Shown here: piece after piece, positions 53,653 through 62,411 of the stretch | Numbering within the stretch: position 1 is the stretch's first letter | Layout: each line of letters opens with the position of its first letter | NCBI GenBank assembly: GCA_036381195.1 | Contig: DASVDH010000116.1 | Location: forward strand, 1-64,000 | DNA: 64,000 bases | Source: RSA9 sp036381195 | GTDB lineage: Bacteria; Gemmatimonadota; Gemmatimonadetes; Longimicrobiales; RSA9 | Reading direction: 5' to 3' | Notes under the pieces: generated by a model | Told to the model about the DNA's origin: nothing | Databases searched by the model: none | Seen by the model: only the letters and a program-made list of their open reading frames with translations | Made by a program: the position numbers and the translations under genes

Positions 53653-55410
53653 ATGACCGAGAACCTCCGCTTCTCCCCGCGTCCCAACCGCGCCCGCGAG
53701 ATCGCCTGGCGGCCCTGGGGCCGCGCCGCGTTCGAGGAGGCCGCACGCGCGGACAAGCCCGTGCTGCTGAACCTCACGGCGGTGTGGTGCCACTGGTGTC
53801 ACGTGATGGACGAGACGACGTACTCGGACCCGACGCTGATCGACCTGATCAACACCGAGTTGCTTCCGGTCCGCGTGGATGCGGACCGCTACCCGCACGT
53901 GCAGGACCGCTACATCGCGGGCGGCTGGCCGACGAACGCGTTCCTCACGCCCACGGGCGAGGTGCTGTGGGCCGGCACGTACGTGCCGCCGGGCCAGTTC
54001 CGCGCCGTCGCGGATGGCGTGCTCGCGGCGTGGCGCAGCCGGCGCGCTGAGCTGCACGCCGAGATCGAGCGGCGGCGCAAGGCGCTCGAGGCCGCTCGCT
54101 CGCGCCACCCGGCGGTCGGGATCGTGCGCCGCGAGGCCGCGGACGACGTGCTCACCGCCATCCAGGACGCGTTCGACCCGCGGAACGGCGGCTTCGGCTC
54201 CGCACCCAAGTTCCCGCATCCCGATGCGGTCGAGCTGCTCTTCGCGCAGGCCGCGCGCATGGGCAACGCAGACTGGCGCCTCATGGCCGAGCACACGCTG
54301 GACGGGATGCTGGCGGGCGAGCTGCAGGATGCCATCGAGGGCGGCTTCTTCCGCTACGCGACCGAGGCGGACTGGACCGAGCCGCACTACGAGAAGATGC
54401 TCGAGGGCAACGCCGGGCTGCTCGAGGTCTACGCGCTCGGCGCGCACATGGCGGGGCGGGAGGACTGGCGTGCGGCTGCGGAGCGCACGGTCGCCTGGGC
54501 CGAGCGCACGCTGGGCCGGCCCGACGGGCTCTGGGGCGGCAGCCAGGACGCGGACGAGGAGTACTACCGCCTGGACGCGGACGCGCGCCGCGCCCGCGCC
54601 GCGCCGTACGTGGACCCCATCGCGTACACGAACTGGGCCGCGCGCTGGATCCGCGCACTGGGCACGGCCGGCGGCCGGCTCGGCCGCGAGGACTGGATCC
54701 GGCGCGCCGCGCAGGCCCTGGATACGCTGCTCGCGAAGGCGGTCGCGCCGGATGGCCTGCTCTACCACGTGCTCCCGCCCGACGGCGAGCCCGAGGTCCA
54801 CGGGCTGCTCGGCGACGCGCTCGAAACCGCCGCGGCCTGCGTCGCGCTCGCGCAGGCCACCGGCCGCGCCGACCTGCTCGAGGCCGCGCGCCGGATCGTC
54901 GCCGCCATGCAGCGTTCGCTGTGGGCCGACGACGGCGGCTTCCTCGACCACGTCGTCACGGCCGACGAGCCCGGCGCCCTCCGCTACCGCGACCGGCCGT
55001 TCGAGCCGAACGCGCTCGCCGCACGCGTGCTCCTCGATCTCGCCCACATCACGGGCGAGCGCAGCTACCGCGCGCTCGCGGAGCGCATCCTCGCGCTGCT
55101 CTCGCCGCTCGCCGGCCGCTACGGCGTCGCGGGCGCCGTATTCGCCCTCGCCGTCGAGGAGTTCTTCGAGCCGCCGCTCCGCGTCGTCATCGTCGGGTCT
55201 GTGGAGGACGGCGCGCCGCTCCGCCGCGCCGCGCTCGCGTTGCCCGAGCCCGACCGCCGCGTGTGGACGCTCGAGACAGGCGGCCGCATCGGCCCGCTCA
55301 GCTTCCCCGCGGCCGACGCGCCCGCCGCCTACGTCTGCGGCGCGAAGAGCTGCTCCCCGCCGATCCGTGACGCGGCCCGGCTCGCCGATGCGGTGCCTGC
55401 GGTCCGCTGA
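53653..55410 (+). CDS. YyaL/DUF255 thioredoxin-like domain protein
   Basis: 585 residues. An N-terminal thioredoxin fold has the characteristic motif AVWCHWCHVMDE (Cys pair near 47-50) and GGWPTNAFLTP. The rest is an alpha/alpha-barrel glycosidase-like region (GSAPKFPHPD, GGFFRYATEADW, PHYEKMLEGNAGLLEVY, GGSQDADEEYY). Shorter than usual YyaL/SPATA20 proteins (650-700), with a shortened middle. Its biochemical activity is not established in the family. ATG 53653. Confidence 0.92.
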   Translation: MTENLRFSPRPNRAREIAWRPWGRAAFEEAARADKPVLLNLTAVWCHWCHVMDETTYSDPTLIDLINTELLPVRVDADRYPHVQDRYIAGGWPTNAFLTPTGEVLWAGTYVPPGQFRAVADGVLAAWRSRRAELHAEIERRRKALEAARSRHPAVGIVRREAADDVLTAIQDAFDPRNGGFGSAPKFPHPDAVELLFAQAARMGNADWRLMAEHTLDGMLAGELQDAIEGGFFRYATEADWTEPHYEKMLEGNAGLLEVYALGAHMAGREDWRAAAERTVAWAERTLGRPDGLWGGSQDADEEYYRLDADARRARAAPYVDPIAYTNWAARWIRALGTAGGRLGREDWIRRAAQALDTLLAKAVAPDGLLYHVLPPDGEPEVHGLLGDALETAAACVALAQATGRADLLEAARRIVAAMQRSLWADDGGFLDHVVTADEPGALRYRDRPFEPNALAARVLLDLAHITGERSYRALAERILALLSPLAGRYGVAGAVFALAVEEFFEPPLRVVIVGSVEDGAPLRRAALALPEPDRRVWTLETGGRIGPLSFPAADAPAAYVCGAKSCSPPIRDAARLADAVPAVR

Positions 55411-55448
55411 GCGCGTGCGCTGCGGTGGGCTCGCCTCGCGGAGGACGC

Positions 55449-56585
55449 ATGCTGGACGCTGAAGGCCGCGTGATCGCCGCCGCCCTGCGCGAGGTGTTCG
55501 AGCGGGGCGTGGACGCGCCGCTCGACGACGCGGCGTTCGACGCGCTCGCACGCCGCGTCTTCGCCTACCAGTTCGAGCGCAACGAGCCCTACGCCGCGTA
55601 CTGCCGGCGCCGCGGCATCACGCCCGCGAACGTGGAGCACTGGACCCGCATCCCGGCCGTGCCCACGGCGGCGTTCAAGCACCTGGTGCTCGCCTGCGGC
55701 CCCACGGACGCGGCCGAGGCCGTGTTCCGCACCAGCGGCACCACGCTCGGGGCGGAGCGGCGCGGCCAGCACTACGTCCTCGACCTCTCGATCTACCACG
55801 CTGCGCTGTTGCCCAACTTCGCCGCGCATCTGCTGCCCGACGGCGCCGCGTTGCCCATGCTCGCGCTGGTCCTCGCGCCCGAGGATGCGCCGGACTCCTC
55901 GCTCGGCCACATGATCCACGTGGTCATGGAGCGCCTGGGCGCGCCCGGCAGCGGCTACTTCCTCGACGCGCGGACCGGGATCCGCGAGGACGAGCTGCAT
56001 CGCGCGCTCGAGCGCGCCGTGGAGAGCGGCACGCCCGTCTGCCTGCTCGGCACCGCGTTCGCCTTCGTGCACTGGCTCGATCGCCTGCGCGAGCGCGGGC
56101 GCCGCTACGCGCTCCCGCCGGGCTCTCGCCTGATGGACACCGGCGGCTTCAAGGGCCGCAGCCGCGAGGTGCCGCCGGACGAGCTGCGCGCCATGTACGC
56201 GGAGTGGCTCGGCATCCCGGACGACCGCTGCGTCAACGAGTACGGCATGACCGAGCTCGGCTCGCAGTTCTACGACACGGTGCTGCGCGACCGGGTCGAA
56301 ACCGGGGCGGCGGGGCCGCGCCGCATGGTCGCGCCGCCGTGGGTTCGCACGCGCGTGGTCAGCGCGGAGACGCTCGAGCCCGTGCCGCCGGGCGAGGTCG
56401 GCCTGCTCTGCCACTACGACCTCGCCAATCTCGGCTCCGTGGTCGCCGTGCAGACCGAGGACCTCGGGCGCGAGACGGAGGACGGCGGCTTCGTCGTGCT
56501 CGGCCGCGCGGGCGGCGCGCCGCCGCGCGGCTGCTCCATCGCGATGGACCTGCTGCTCGAGGCCGTGCGGGAGGGCCGGCCGTGA
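55449..56585 (+). CDS. luxE: LuxE-like acyl-protein synthetase
   Basis: 378 residues. ANL-superfamily features: FRTSGTTLGAERRGQ (phosphate-binding loop), MDTGGFKGRSREV and NEYGMTELGSQFYD. LuxE activates fatty acids as acyl-AMP and passes them to LuxC. ATG 55449 follows GGAGGAC. The stop overlaps luxC as GTGA. No luciferase (luxAB) or luxD gene is present, so the pair is not for bioluminescence. Confidence 0.88.
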   Translation: MLDAEGRVIAAALREVFERGVDAPLDDAAFDALARRVFAYQFERNEPYAAYCRRRGITPANVEHWTRIPAVPTAAFKHLVLACGPTDAAEAVFRTSGTTLGAERRGQHYVLDLSIYHAALLPNFAAHLLPDGAALPMLALVLAPEDAPDSSLGHMIHVVMERLGAPGSGYFLDARTGIREDELHRALERAVESGTPVCLLGTAFAFVHWLDRLRERGRRYALPPGSRLMDTGGFKGRSREVPPDELRAMYAEWLGIPDDRCVNEYGMTELGSQFYDTVLRDRVETGAAGPRRMVAPPWVRTRVVSAETLEPVPPGEVGLLCHYDLANLGSVVAVQTEDLGRETEDGGFVVLGRAGGAPPRGCSIAMDLLLEAVREGRP

Positions 56586-58012
56586 GCGCACGCGCCTCCC
56601 GGCCGCCCATCGACGCCTTTCACCTGCCCGGCCTCGACCCCGGCGGCATCGCGCGCTGGCGCATCCGCGAGTACACGGGCGGCGTCTCACTCCGGTTCCC
56701 GCAACTCGAGCCGGCGCAGCTCGGCGCCGTGATCGCGCACCTCCGCGAGAGCCGCGCACGCTTCCTCGCGGACCGGCCGGCCGGGGCGATCGCCGCCGCG
56801 ATCGCCGCAGCCGCGGCCCGCCTCGGCCGGGGTGACGACGCGCGCCGCCGCACCGCGCTCGATGCGTTGCCCGCCGTCACCGGCTACTCCTCGCCCATGG
56901 TCCGCCTGGTGCTCGACCGCATGCTCGGAGACTGGAGCGAGGCCTCGCTGCGCGAGCTGCTCCACTCCGAGTTCGCCGACCCCGGCGTGCTGGACGGGTT
57001 CCGGCCGCACCCCGCTGGCCGGAGCGGCTCGCGCACGCGCGCGCTCGGGCCCGAGCTGGCTTTCCACATCTTCGCCGGCAACGTGCCCGGCGTCGCGGTC
57101 ACGTCCATCGTGCGCTCGCTGCTCGTCAAGGCGGCGACGCTGGGCAAGACCGCGTCCGGCGAGCCGCTGCTGCCCGCGCTCTTCGCCCGCACGCTCGCGG
57201 ACGTGGACCCGGGGCTCGGCGAGTGTCTCGCCGTCACCTACTGGCCCGGCGGCAGCGAGGATCTCGAGGCGGTCGCGCTGGAGGCGGCGGATGCCATCGT
57301 CGTCTACGGCGGGGCCGGCGTCGCCGAGGACGTGCGGCGCCGCGCGCCGGCCGGCCGCCGCGTCGTCGTCCACGGCCCCCGCTTCTCGCTCGGCCTGGTC
57401 GGCAGGGACGCGCTCGGCGCACGGCTCGCCGAGGAGACGGCCGCGCAGGCCGCGCGCGCGGTCGCCATCTTCGACCAGCAGGGCTGCGTCTCGCCGCACC
57501 TCTACTACGTCGAGGAGGGCGGCGAGACCCCGCCCGCGCGCTTCGCGGAGCGCCTCGCCGCGCACCTCGCCCGACTCCAGGAGGAGCTGCCCCGCGGCGC
57601 GATCTCGCCCGCGGAAGCCGCGGCCATCCAGGCCGCGCGCGCGGACGCCGAAGCCCGTGCGCTCGCCGGCGCGGAGGTGCAGATCCACGCCGCGCGCGGC
57701 ACCGAGTTCACCGTGATCTACGACCCGGACCCCGCGTTCGCGCCGTCGCCCCTCAACCGCGTGGTCCGCGTCAAGCCACTCGCGGACCTCTCGGCCGTGG
57801 TCGGGCTCATCCGCCCCCTCGCGCATCTCGTCCAGACGGTCGGCATCGCGGGTGCGGGCGGCCGGCTCACGGGGCTGGCGGAGGCGCTGGGGCGTGCGGG
57901 CGCGCCCCGCATCACGTCGCTGGCGCGCATGCCCTGGCCCCCGCCCACCGGCCACCACGACGGCCAGGAGCCGCTGCGCGAGCTGGTGCGGTGGGTGGAC
58001 CTGGAGGAGTGA
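56582..58012 (+). CDS. luxC: LuxC-like acyl-CoA/acyl-protein reductase
   Basis: 476 residues. Aldehyde-dehydrogenase-like fold with FHIFAGNVPGVAVTS and LVKAATLGKTASGEPLL (NADPH-binding region) and the catalytic Cys302 in FDQQGCVSPHLYY. It reduces activated fatty acyl groups to aldehydes, with the synthetase at 55449 as partner. GTG 56582 overlaps the luxE stop. Its last codons appear repeated in decayed form in the following 130 bases. Confidence 0.9.
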   Translation: MSARASRPPIDAFHLPGLDPGGIARWRIREYTGGVSLRFPQLEPAQLGAVIAHLRESRARFLADRPAGAIAAAIAAAAARLGRGDDARRRTALDALPAVTGYSSPMVRLVLDRMLGDWSEASLRELLHSEFADPGVLDGFRPHPAGRSGSRTRALGPELAFHIFAGNVPGVAVTSIVRSLLVKAATLGKTASGEPLLPALFARTLADVDPGLGECLAVTYWPGGSEDLEAVALEAADAIVVYGGAGVAEDVRRRAPAGRRVVVHGPRFSLGLVGRDALGARLAEETAAQAARAVAIFDQQGCVSPHLYYVEEGGETPPARFAERLAAHLARLQEELPRGAISPAEAAAIQAARADAEARALAGAEVQIHAARGTEFTVIYDPDPAFAPSPLNRVVRVKPLADLSAVVGLIRPLAHLVQTVGIAGAGGRLTGLAEALGRAGAPRITSLARMPWPPPTGHHDGQEPLRELVRWVDLEE

Positions 58013-58326
58013 GTGGCCAACGCTGCGATCGCGCTCCTGCAGCGCAAGGGGACCGAGGATGCGGTGGCGGATCTGGAGGAGTGGGGCGCCAACGCTGCGG
58101 TGCGCGCTGGAGCGCGAGGGGATCGAGGGTGCGGTGGTGGACGTGGAGGAGTGAGCCGTCGTCCCCCCGACGCTCCGACGAGTCTCCAGGGTCGCTCCGG
58201 GTCGCTCCGGGTCGCTCCGGGTCGCCCGGCGTGCAGGCCGGGGGTGCGCGGCCGGGGTGCGCGGCCGGGGTGCGCGCCGGCGGCGCGGGGCGTGGCGCGC
58301 CCGCACCGTGCCGGGAACGCCACGGA
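58013..58326. repeat. Decayed tandem repeats after luxC
   Basis: Two imperfect units of about 70 bases (58004-58075 and 58076-58152) each run from GAGGAGTG through GCCAACGCTGCG to a GTGGACGTG-like end. They resemble the last codons of luxC. The second copy carries a two-base deletion. Beyond it lie 10-base repeats (GTCGCTCCGG at 58191-58220, three copies plus a variant) and 13-base repeats (GGGGTGCGCGGCC at 58241-58279, three copies). No gene is supported in this stretch. Confidence 0.75.
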
Positions 58327-60030
58327 TCAGCCGGCGGGAGGCGCGCCCCCCAGCGCGGCGTAGGTTCGCAGCGCCTCCGCGATGACCCCGGGCGGGTAGC
58401 CCGAAACACCCAACAGCCGCAACGCGTTGGGCGCCGAGGAGACGCCCGGCCGGATCCGGTAGTCGAACCGGACGGCGCCGTCCTCGACCGTCTCGCGGAA
58501 GTGCCAGAACTCCCAGCCGGGTCCCAGGAGCTCGAGCAGCTCGAGGTCGTGCGTGGAGACGAGGCACACGTGGGCGCCGCGGTTCAGGTGCTCGAGCACC
58601 GCCTTCGCCGCCGCGAGCCGCTCGCGCGTGTTCGTGCCGCGGAAGATCTCGTCGATGATGAAGAGATGCTGCACGTCGGTCTCCGCCAGGGCCAGGAGCT
58701 CCCGCACGAGCTCCGCCTCGACGAGGAAGTAGCTCCGGCCACCCAGCAGGTCGTCCGTCCGCGCGATCAGCGAGGCGATGCGGAGCGGCGGGGCGCGCCA
58801 CCTCCGTGCCGGGCACGTGGCGATCGTGCCGGCCAGCAGCGCGCACAGGCCCACGGCGCGCAGGTACGTGGTCTTCCCCGCCATGTTCGACCCGGTGATC
58901 AGCAGCGCCCGGCCCTGGATGCGCAGGTCGTTGGCGACCGGGTCCTTCAGCAGAGGGTGATAGATCCCCTCCGCCACGATCTCCTTCCTGGCGGGCGCGG
59001 CCTCCGGCGCACACCAGTGCGGAAGATCCTGCCGGAGCCGCGCGACCGAGCACATCGCGTCCAGCAGGCCGGCCGCCTCGAACACGGCGCGGAGGTCCTC
59101 GCGGTGCGCGCGGATCAGCTCGATGCTGAACACGAAGGCGTTGACGTCGAGCAGGAACACCAGGTTGAGGTAGCTCGCCGCCATCTCGATCAGCTCGTTG
59201 CCGTGCGTCTCGCGGGAGAGGTGCCTCACGAGGCGGTCGATCCAGCGGAGCCGGCTGCACCGGACGCGCAGCGCTTCGGCGCGCGGGCGCAGCAACGGGT
59301 CATCCAGCGCCGCCAGGCGCCGCGCGGCGGAGAGCAGGGCCCGCAGGGAGGCGAGCGGCGCGACCAGGTGCTGCACCCCAGGCCGGTAGTAGGCCTGGAT
59401 GCTCACGTTGAGCAGGACGATCGCCAGGACGGCGAAGAGCGCGTCCGGATCGAGCAAGAGCCCGGCGGTGGCCGCCGCGGCAAGGACCGTGAGGGCCGGA
59501 AACGCGAGGTAGAGCCGCGGCCGGCGGGGGAGCTCGTCGAAGAGGAGGTGGGGCAGGCGGTACGCGCTCCGCTGCCGCAAGCCGGACACGGCCCGCTCGA
59601 TCTGCGCGCGCAGCGCGGGCTCTTCGGCCAGGCGCTGCGCCAGCGCGGCGCGTTCCGCAATGCGCTCCGGGTCCGAGAGGGGGGAGCGCAGCAGGTCGTA
59701 GAGCACCTGCTGGCCGACCGCGCTGGCGCAGCGGTCGACGCGCGCGAAGACCGCGTCCATGTCCAGGTCCTGCCAGACGCGGTCGGACACGGATGTCGCG
59801 CCGCCGTCCTGCGGGCGGCGGCGGTGGTACGCCGCGATGTCGTCCAGCGTCCCCGGCAGCGCGGCCGGCCAGCGGCGGCCCCGCAGCGCCTCCGCCAGCG
59901 GCGCGAAGAACGGATGGCGGAGCAGGTGCCCCGCCAGCGCGCGGGCGATGCCGCCGGCCCGCGCCCTGCCGCTCGGGGCGGGTGGCGGCGCCTCCTCGTG
60001 GGGCCGGCCGGGGCTGTGCGTCGTCGGCAT
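58327..60030 (-). CDS. MutS-family ATPase with membrane segments
   Basis: 567 residues. The C-terminal half is a MutS-type ABC ATPase: Walker A GSNMAGKTTYLRAVG (about 377-391), Walker B LFIIDEIFRGTNTRER and the switch His in VSTHD. The N-terminal mismatch-recognition and connector domains of MutS are absent. Instead residues about 175-225 contain two hydrophobic segments (AFPALTVLAAAATAGLLL and ALFAVLAIVLLNVSI) that are probably transmembrane. Known relatives are short MutS-like proteins of unknown role, not mismatch repair. ATG 60030. Confidence 0.85.
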   Translation of the reverse strand: MPTTHSPGRPHEEAPPPAPSGRARAGGIARALAGHLLRHPFFAPLAEALRGRRWPAALPGTLDDIAAYHRRRPQDGGATSVSDRVWQDLDMDAVFARVDRCASAVGQQVLYDLLRSPLSDPERIAERAALAQRLAEEPALRAQIERAVSGLRQRSAYRLPHLLFDELPRRPRLYLAFPALTVLAAAATAGLLLDPDALFAVLAIVLLNVSIQAYYRPGVQHLVAPLASLRALLSAARRLAALDDPLLRPRAEALRVRCSRLRWIDRLVRHLSRETHGNELIEMAASYLNLVFLLDVNAFVFSIELIRAHREDLRAVFEAAGLLDAMCSVARLRQDLPHWCAPEAAPARKEIVAEGIYHPLLKDPVANDLRIQGRALLITGSNMAGKTTYLRAVGLCALLAGTIATCPARRWRAPPLRIASLIARTDDLLGGRSYFLVEAELVRELLALAETDVQHLFIIDEIFRGTNTRERLAAAKAVLEHLNRGAHVCLVSTHDLELLELLGPGWEFWHFRETVEDGAVRFDYRIRPGVSSAPNALRLLGVSGYPPGVIAEALRTYAALGGAPPAG

Positions 60031-60427
60031 GGGATCGGGAATCGGGCGATACGGCTGCGAGGGGACTGCGTCGGGCGCCTGGCCGGCTCGCCCCCGAAAG
60101 CCGGGAACCGGCGGGAACTCGTCGCCCCGGGCAACGGCCGGCTGCGCCCGGACTGGACGCCGCCTTCCGCTGTGGCGGGCGCCGGCCGGCGGCTGGCGCC
60201 GAAGGTACGAGCCCCGCGGTGCCGGCGCAACGCAACGCGCGCGACGGCCCTGCGCACCGGATGGAGCCCGCCTCCGCCGGTCGCCGGCAGCGGGCTCATG
60301 CCGGACCGGGACAGCGGCGAGTTCGCGGTCGTGTTCGCGCCTCGCCGCCTTCCGCTTGCACCGGCAAGAAAACGCCCCGGGGCCGCAGGCCGCGGTCCCG
60401 GGGCACGGCGCTATCCAGGGCGTGGGG
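60031..60427. other. Intergenic region between AbrB-type and MutS-like genes
   Basis: Apart from the terminator at 60366-60404, nothing recognisable. The promoter for the MutS-like gene should be here but no canonical boxes are visible. Confidence 0.5.
60366..60404 (-). terminator. Intrinsic terminator of the AbrB-type gene
   Basis: On the minus strand a 13-base-pair stem (GCCCCGGGACCGC with GCGGCCCCGGGGC, one G-T pair) closes a five-base loop and is followed by GTTTTCTTG. It lies 24 bases after the stop of the gene at 60428 and before the MutS-like gene. Confidence 0.9.
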
Positions 60428-60640
60428 TCAGGCCGGCGTCTCCTGGCCTCCCTCCTCGGTCTCCCGCGCCGCGCGCCACATCACCATCTGCCGCGTTCCC
60501 CGCGGGCTCTCCTCCACCCGGACCGTCAGCACGTCGCCGTCCTGGATCCCCAGGTCATCGCGGATTTCCTGCGGAATCGTGATCCGGCCGCCCACACCGA
60601 CGCTGACGTCCCCGTAGTAGAGCGTTCGGAAGAGCGCCAT
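60428..60640 (-). CDS. SpoVT/AbrB-type DNA-binding protein
   Basis: 70 residues. The AbrB/MazE swapped-hairpin fold is visible in VSVGVGGRITIPQEIRDDLG followed by IQDGDVLTVRVEE. Such proteins are dimeric transcription regulators or antitoxins. No toxin gene is adjacent, so a stand-alone regulator is more likely. ATG 60640 follows AGGAGG. A clear intrinsic terminator follows. Confidence 0.88.
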   Translation of the reverse strand: MALFRTLYYGDVSVGVGGRITIPQEIRDDLGIQDGDVLTVRVEESPRGTRQMVMWRAARETEEGGQETPA

Positions 60641-60845
60641 GGTGCCTCCTGGGAAGAATGTGCGCACGGCACCGCCGCGCGAGCCGCTACCCCGCCTCGG
60701 GTGCGTCATCCTACGCGGCGTGGGCCGCGAAGGCAAGGCGAAACGGCCAGGACCCGGCACCTCGGAGGGGCTGCCGCTCGCCCTCCAGCGCGCGGCAGCA
60801 TCGCGCGGCTGCCATCCTGGCGCTCGGCGCGGGCCCCAGGCGCCC

Positions 60846-61121
60846 TCAGGCCGGCTCCGACCGGCCGAAGATCTCCCGCAGCTCGACCTCGTCCATGGCT
60901 CGCCATGCGTCGTCCGCCGCAGCGGGGGCGAGGTCCAGCCGGGCCACGCGCTTCAGCTCGCCGGGCTGGTCCCGGCACACGAAGATCACTTCCGCGTGCT
61001 CCTCGCCGCCCCGGAGGGTGCCCGAGCTGATGCTCCCGACCCAGGTCCGCCCCCGCTCGTCGCGGAACGTGCGCTGTGCCATCTGCGGTGTGTCGCGCGC
61101 CGGCCGGCGTGCCCACCCCAT
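60846..61121 (-). CDS. Small hypothetical protein
   Basis: 91 residues, no family recognised. The core reads RGRTWVGSISSGTL, AEVIFVCRDQPGELKRVARL and a helical end DEVELREIFGR. ATG 61121 is preceded by GGGGAGGTG; an internal ATG at 61082 would give 78 residues. It may be distantly related to the 87-residue protein at 61554. Confidence 0.6.
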   Translation of the reverse strand: MGWARRPARDTPQMAQRTFRDERGRTWVGSISSGTLRGGEEHAEVIFVCRDQPGELKRVARLDLAPAAADDAWRAMDEVELREIFGRSEPA

Positions 61122-61553
61122 CGCTCACCTCCCCGGCATCGAGCCGCGGCCGGGCCTGTCGGCCGCCGGCCGCCGCCGTGCCGCTGCAGCGATGGGGTGC
61201 AACGCGCGTACCCGCGGGACGGCCGGCCGCCGCCGGCCAGCGCCGGGCGCGCGCGGGCGCTCGCAGTCGGGGCGCTCAGGGCCGAGGGGCTCGGGGCCGG
61301 GGGCGTTCGACCGCCAGGCGCCGGAGCGGCTCGCGCCGCACCGGCACGTGCGCCGCCGGCCAGCGCCGGCCGCGTGGCGGGGCGCTCGGGGTCGGGGCGC
61401 TCGGGGGGCTGGGCGCCGGGGCGGGCGGGCTCGGTGGAAACGCGATCCCGATCGCTCACGCGCCGGGGGTTAGCGGCGCCCCGGCATGGGTGGCGCCGCC
61501 GGCCGCGCCGCCCCCGCCCCCTGGCGGCGCGACCGCAGCGCGGCCCGTTCCCC
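61122..61553. other. Gene-free region with a direct repeat
   Basis: An imperfect direct repeat of about 60 bases (61231-61290 and 61354-61413) begins CGCCGGCCAGCGCCGG and includes GTCGGGGCGCTC. The remaining sequence is extremely GC-rich. A frame on the minus strand (60986-61459) is Ala/Pro/Arg-rich, has no ribosome site and is not considered a gene. Confidence 0.5.
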
Positions 61554-61817
61554 TCAGGGCAGGCAGGATCGGAGCAGGGACGAGAGCTGGTGGGCGTTGA
61601 GCTCGCGCGCGCGTCCGTGGACCTCTTCGGGCGTGGCTTCCACGAGGATGAAGCCGGTGCGCGCCACCGGCTCCGACGGGGACTGGTCCGCCGCAGTGAA
61701 GCGCAGGCGGCCCCGTGCGGGGCCAGCGTGCGCTTCCTCCAGCTCCAGGTACACGTCCCAGAAGCGACCTTCGTGGCTGATGGTGGCCAGGTGCTGGCCG
61801 GGCCCCGTCGATGGCAT
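61554..61817 (-). CDS. Small hypothetical protein
   Basis: 87 residues, no family recognised. Core: EGRFWDVYLELEEAHAG, ARGRLRFTAADQSPSEPVAR, and a helical end ARELNAHQLSSLLR. ATG 61817 is preceded by GGAGGTGACG. Its layout (aromatic beta-hairpin, RLRF strand, DQ-x-P-x-E, helix) resembles the 60846 protein. Confidence 0.62.
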   Translation of the reverse strand: MPSTGPGQHLATISHEGRFWDVYLELEEAHAGPARGRLRFTAADQSPSEPVARTGFILVEATPEEVHGRARELNAHQLSSLLRSCLP

Positions 61818-61849
61818 CGTCACCTCCGTCGTCACTCGCAGTCCGTCGG

Positions 61850-62203
61850 TCAGCTCACTGCGGCTGGCTCGGCCTGTTCCGGTGCGGGCCGCAGGCCGGA
61901 GCGGCGCGCCTCGATCTCCTCCCGGACCAGCCGGAGCACGTGCTGCTCATCCACGCGCTCGGCATCCCAGAAGCGCGTGAACGCGTTGCCCCGGCGGCCT
62001 TTCCGGTCCGCGTCCACCGAGCCGGCGAAGCCCCGCCGGTAGCTCAGGACGCAGCCGTCCCACGTGCCGCGCTTCACCACGCCGCGATCGAGGTCTGCGG
62101 CGAGCTGGATCAGGCCGTCATAGGCGAACTCGCGCAGCTCCGCGCGGAGCTCCGCATCCGCATCGGCCATCCGAGGGCTGGAGAGGAAGGAGAAGATCCA
62201 CAT
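61850..62203 (-). CDS. Small hypothetical protein
   Basis: 117 residues, no family recognised. N-terminus MWIFSFLSSPRMADADAELR; the central part has AADLDRGVVKRGTWDGCVLSYRR and RRGNAFTRFWDAERVDEQHVL. ATG 62203 follows AGGAGG at good spacing. It lies between the tRNA and the 61554 gene on the same strand, 32 bases from the latter, so the two are probably one operon. Confidence 0.68.
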   Translation of the reverse strand: MWIFSFLSSPRMADADAELRAELREFAYDGLIQLAADLDRGVVKRGTWDGCVLSYRRGFAGSVDADRKGRRGNAFTRFWDAERVDEQHVLRLVREEIEARRSGLRPAPEQAEPAAVS

Positions 62204-62284
62204 AGCCGGGCCTCCTGCGTGGGATGTTGCTGCTGGCGGGGACGCGAAGCGAGCTTGCAAGATCCGTGCTGTACCGGGGACCAG

Positions 62285-62327
62285 AGCGCAAAGAGCCCCG
62301 CGGTGCATGCGCTGCCTCGCGGAGCTC
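62285..62327 (-). terminator. Probable terminator of the tRNA-Asn transcript
   Basis: On the minus strand GAGCTCCGCG pairs with CGCGGGGCTC (ten pairs, one G-T) around a 15-base loop, followed by TTTGCGCTC. It begins 12 bases after the tRNA 3' end. The T-run is short. Confidence 0.55.
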
Positions 62328-62338
62328 CCCGTCGGTCA

Positions 62339-62411
62339 CTGGGGCGGCAGGGTTCGAACCTGCAACCTGCCGGTTAACAGCCGGCTGCTCTGCCAGTTGA
62401 GCTACACCCCA
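62339..62411 (-). tRNA. tRNA-Asn (GTT)
   Basis: 73 bases on the minus strand. The acceptor TGGGGTG pairs with CGCCCCA; the discriminator is G. The D arm is GCTC/GAGC, the anticodon loop CTGTTAA gives anticodon GTT, and the T arm is GCAGG-TTCGAAC-CCTGC. The layout closely matches bacterial tRNA-Asn. CCA is not encoded. Confidence 0.95.

Noticed and set aside
58188..58282. CRISPR-like array
   Set aside because: The repeats are 10 and 13 bases and directly adjacent, with no unique spacers and no cas genes.
57223..60582. Long plus-strand open frame across luxC and the MutS-like gene
   Set aside because: Shadow frame crossing two well-supported genes in other frames; no ribosome site or recognisable domain.
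60428..60640. Toxin-antitoxin system with the AbrB-type protein as antitoxin
   Set aside because: No toxin-sized gene with a coupled start is adjacent, and an intrinsic terminator follows the gene directly.
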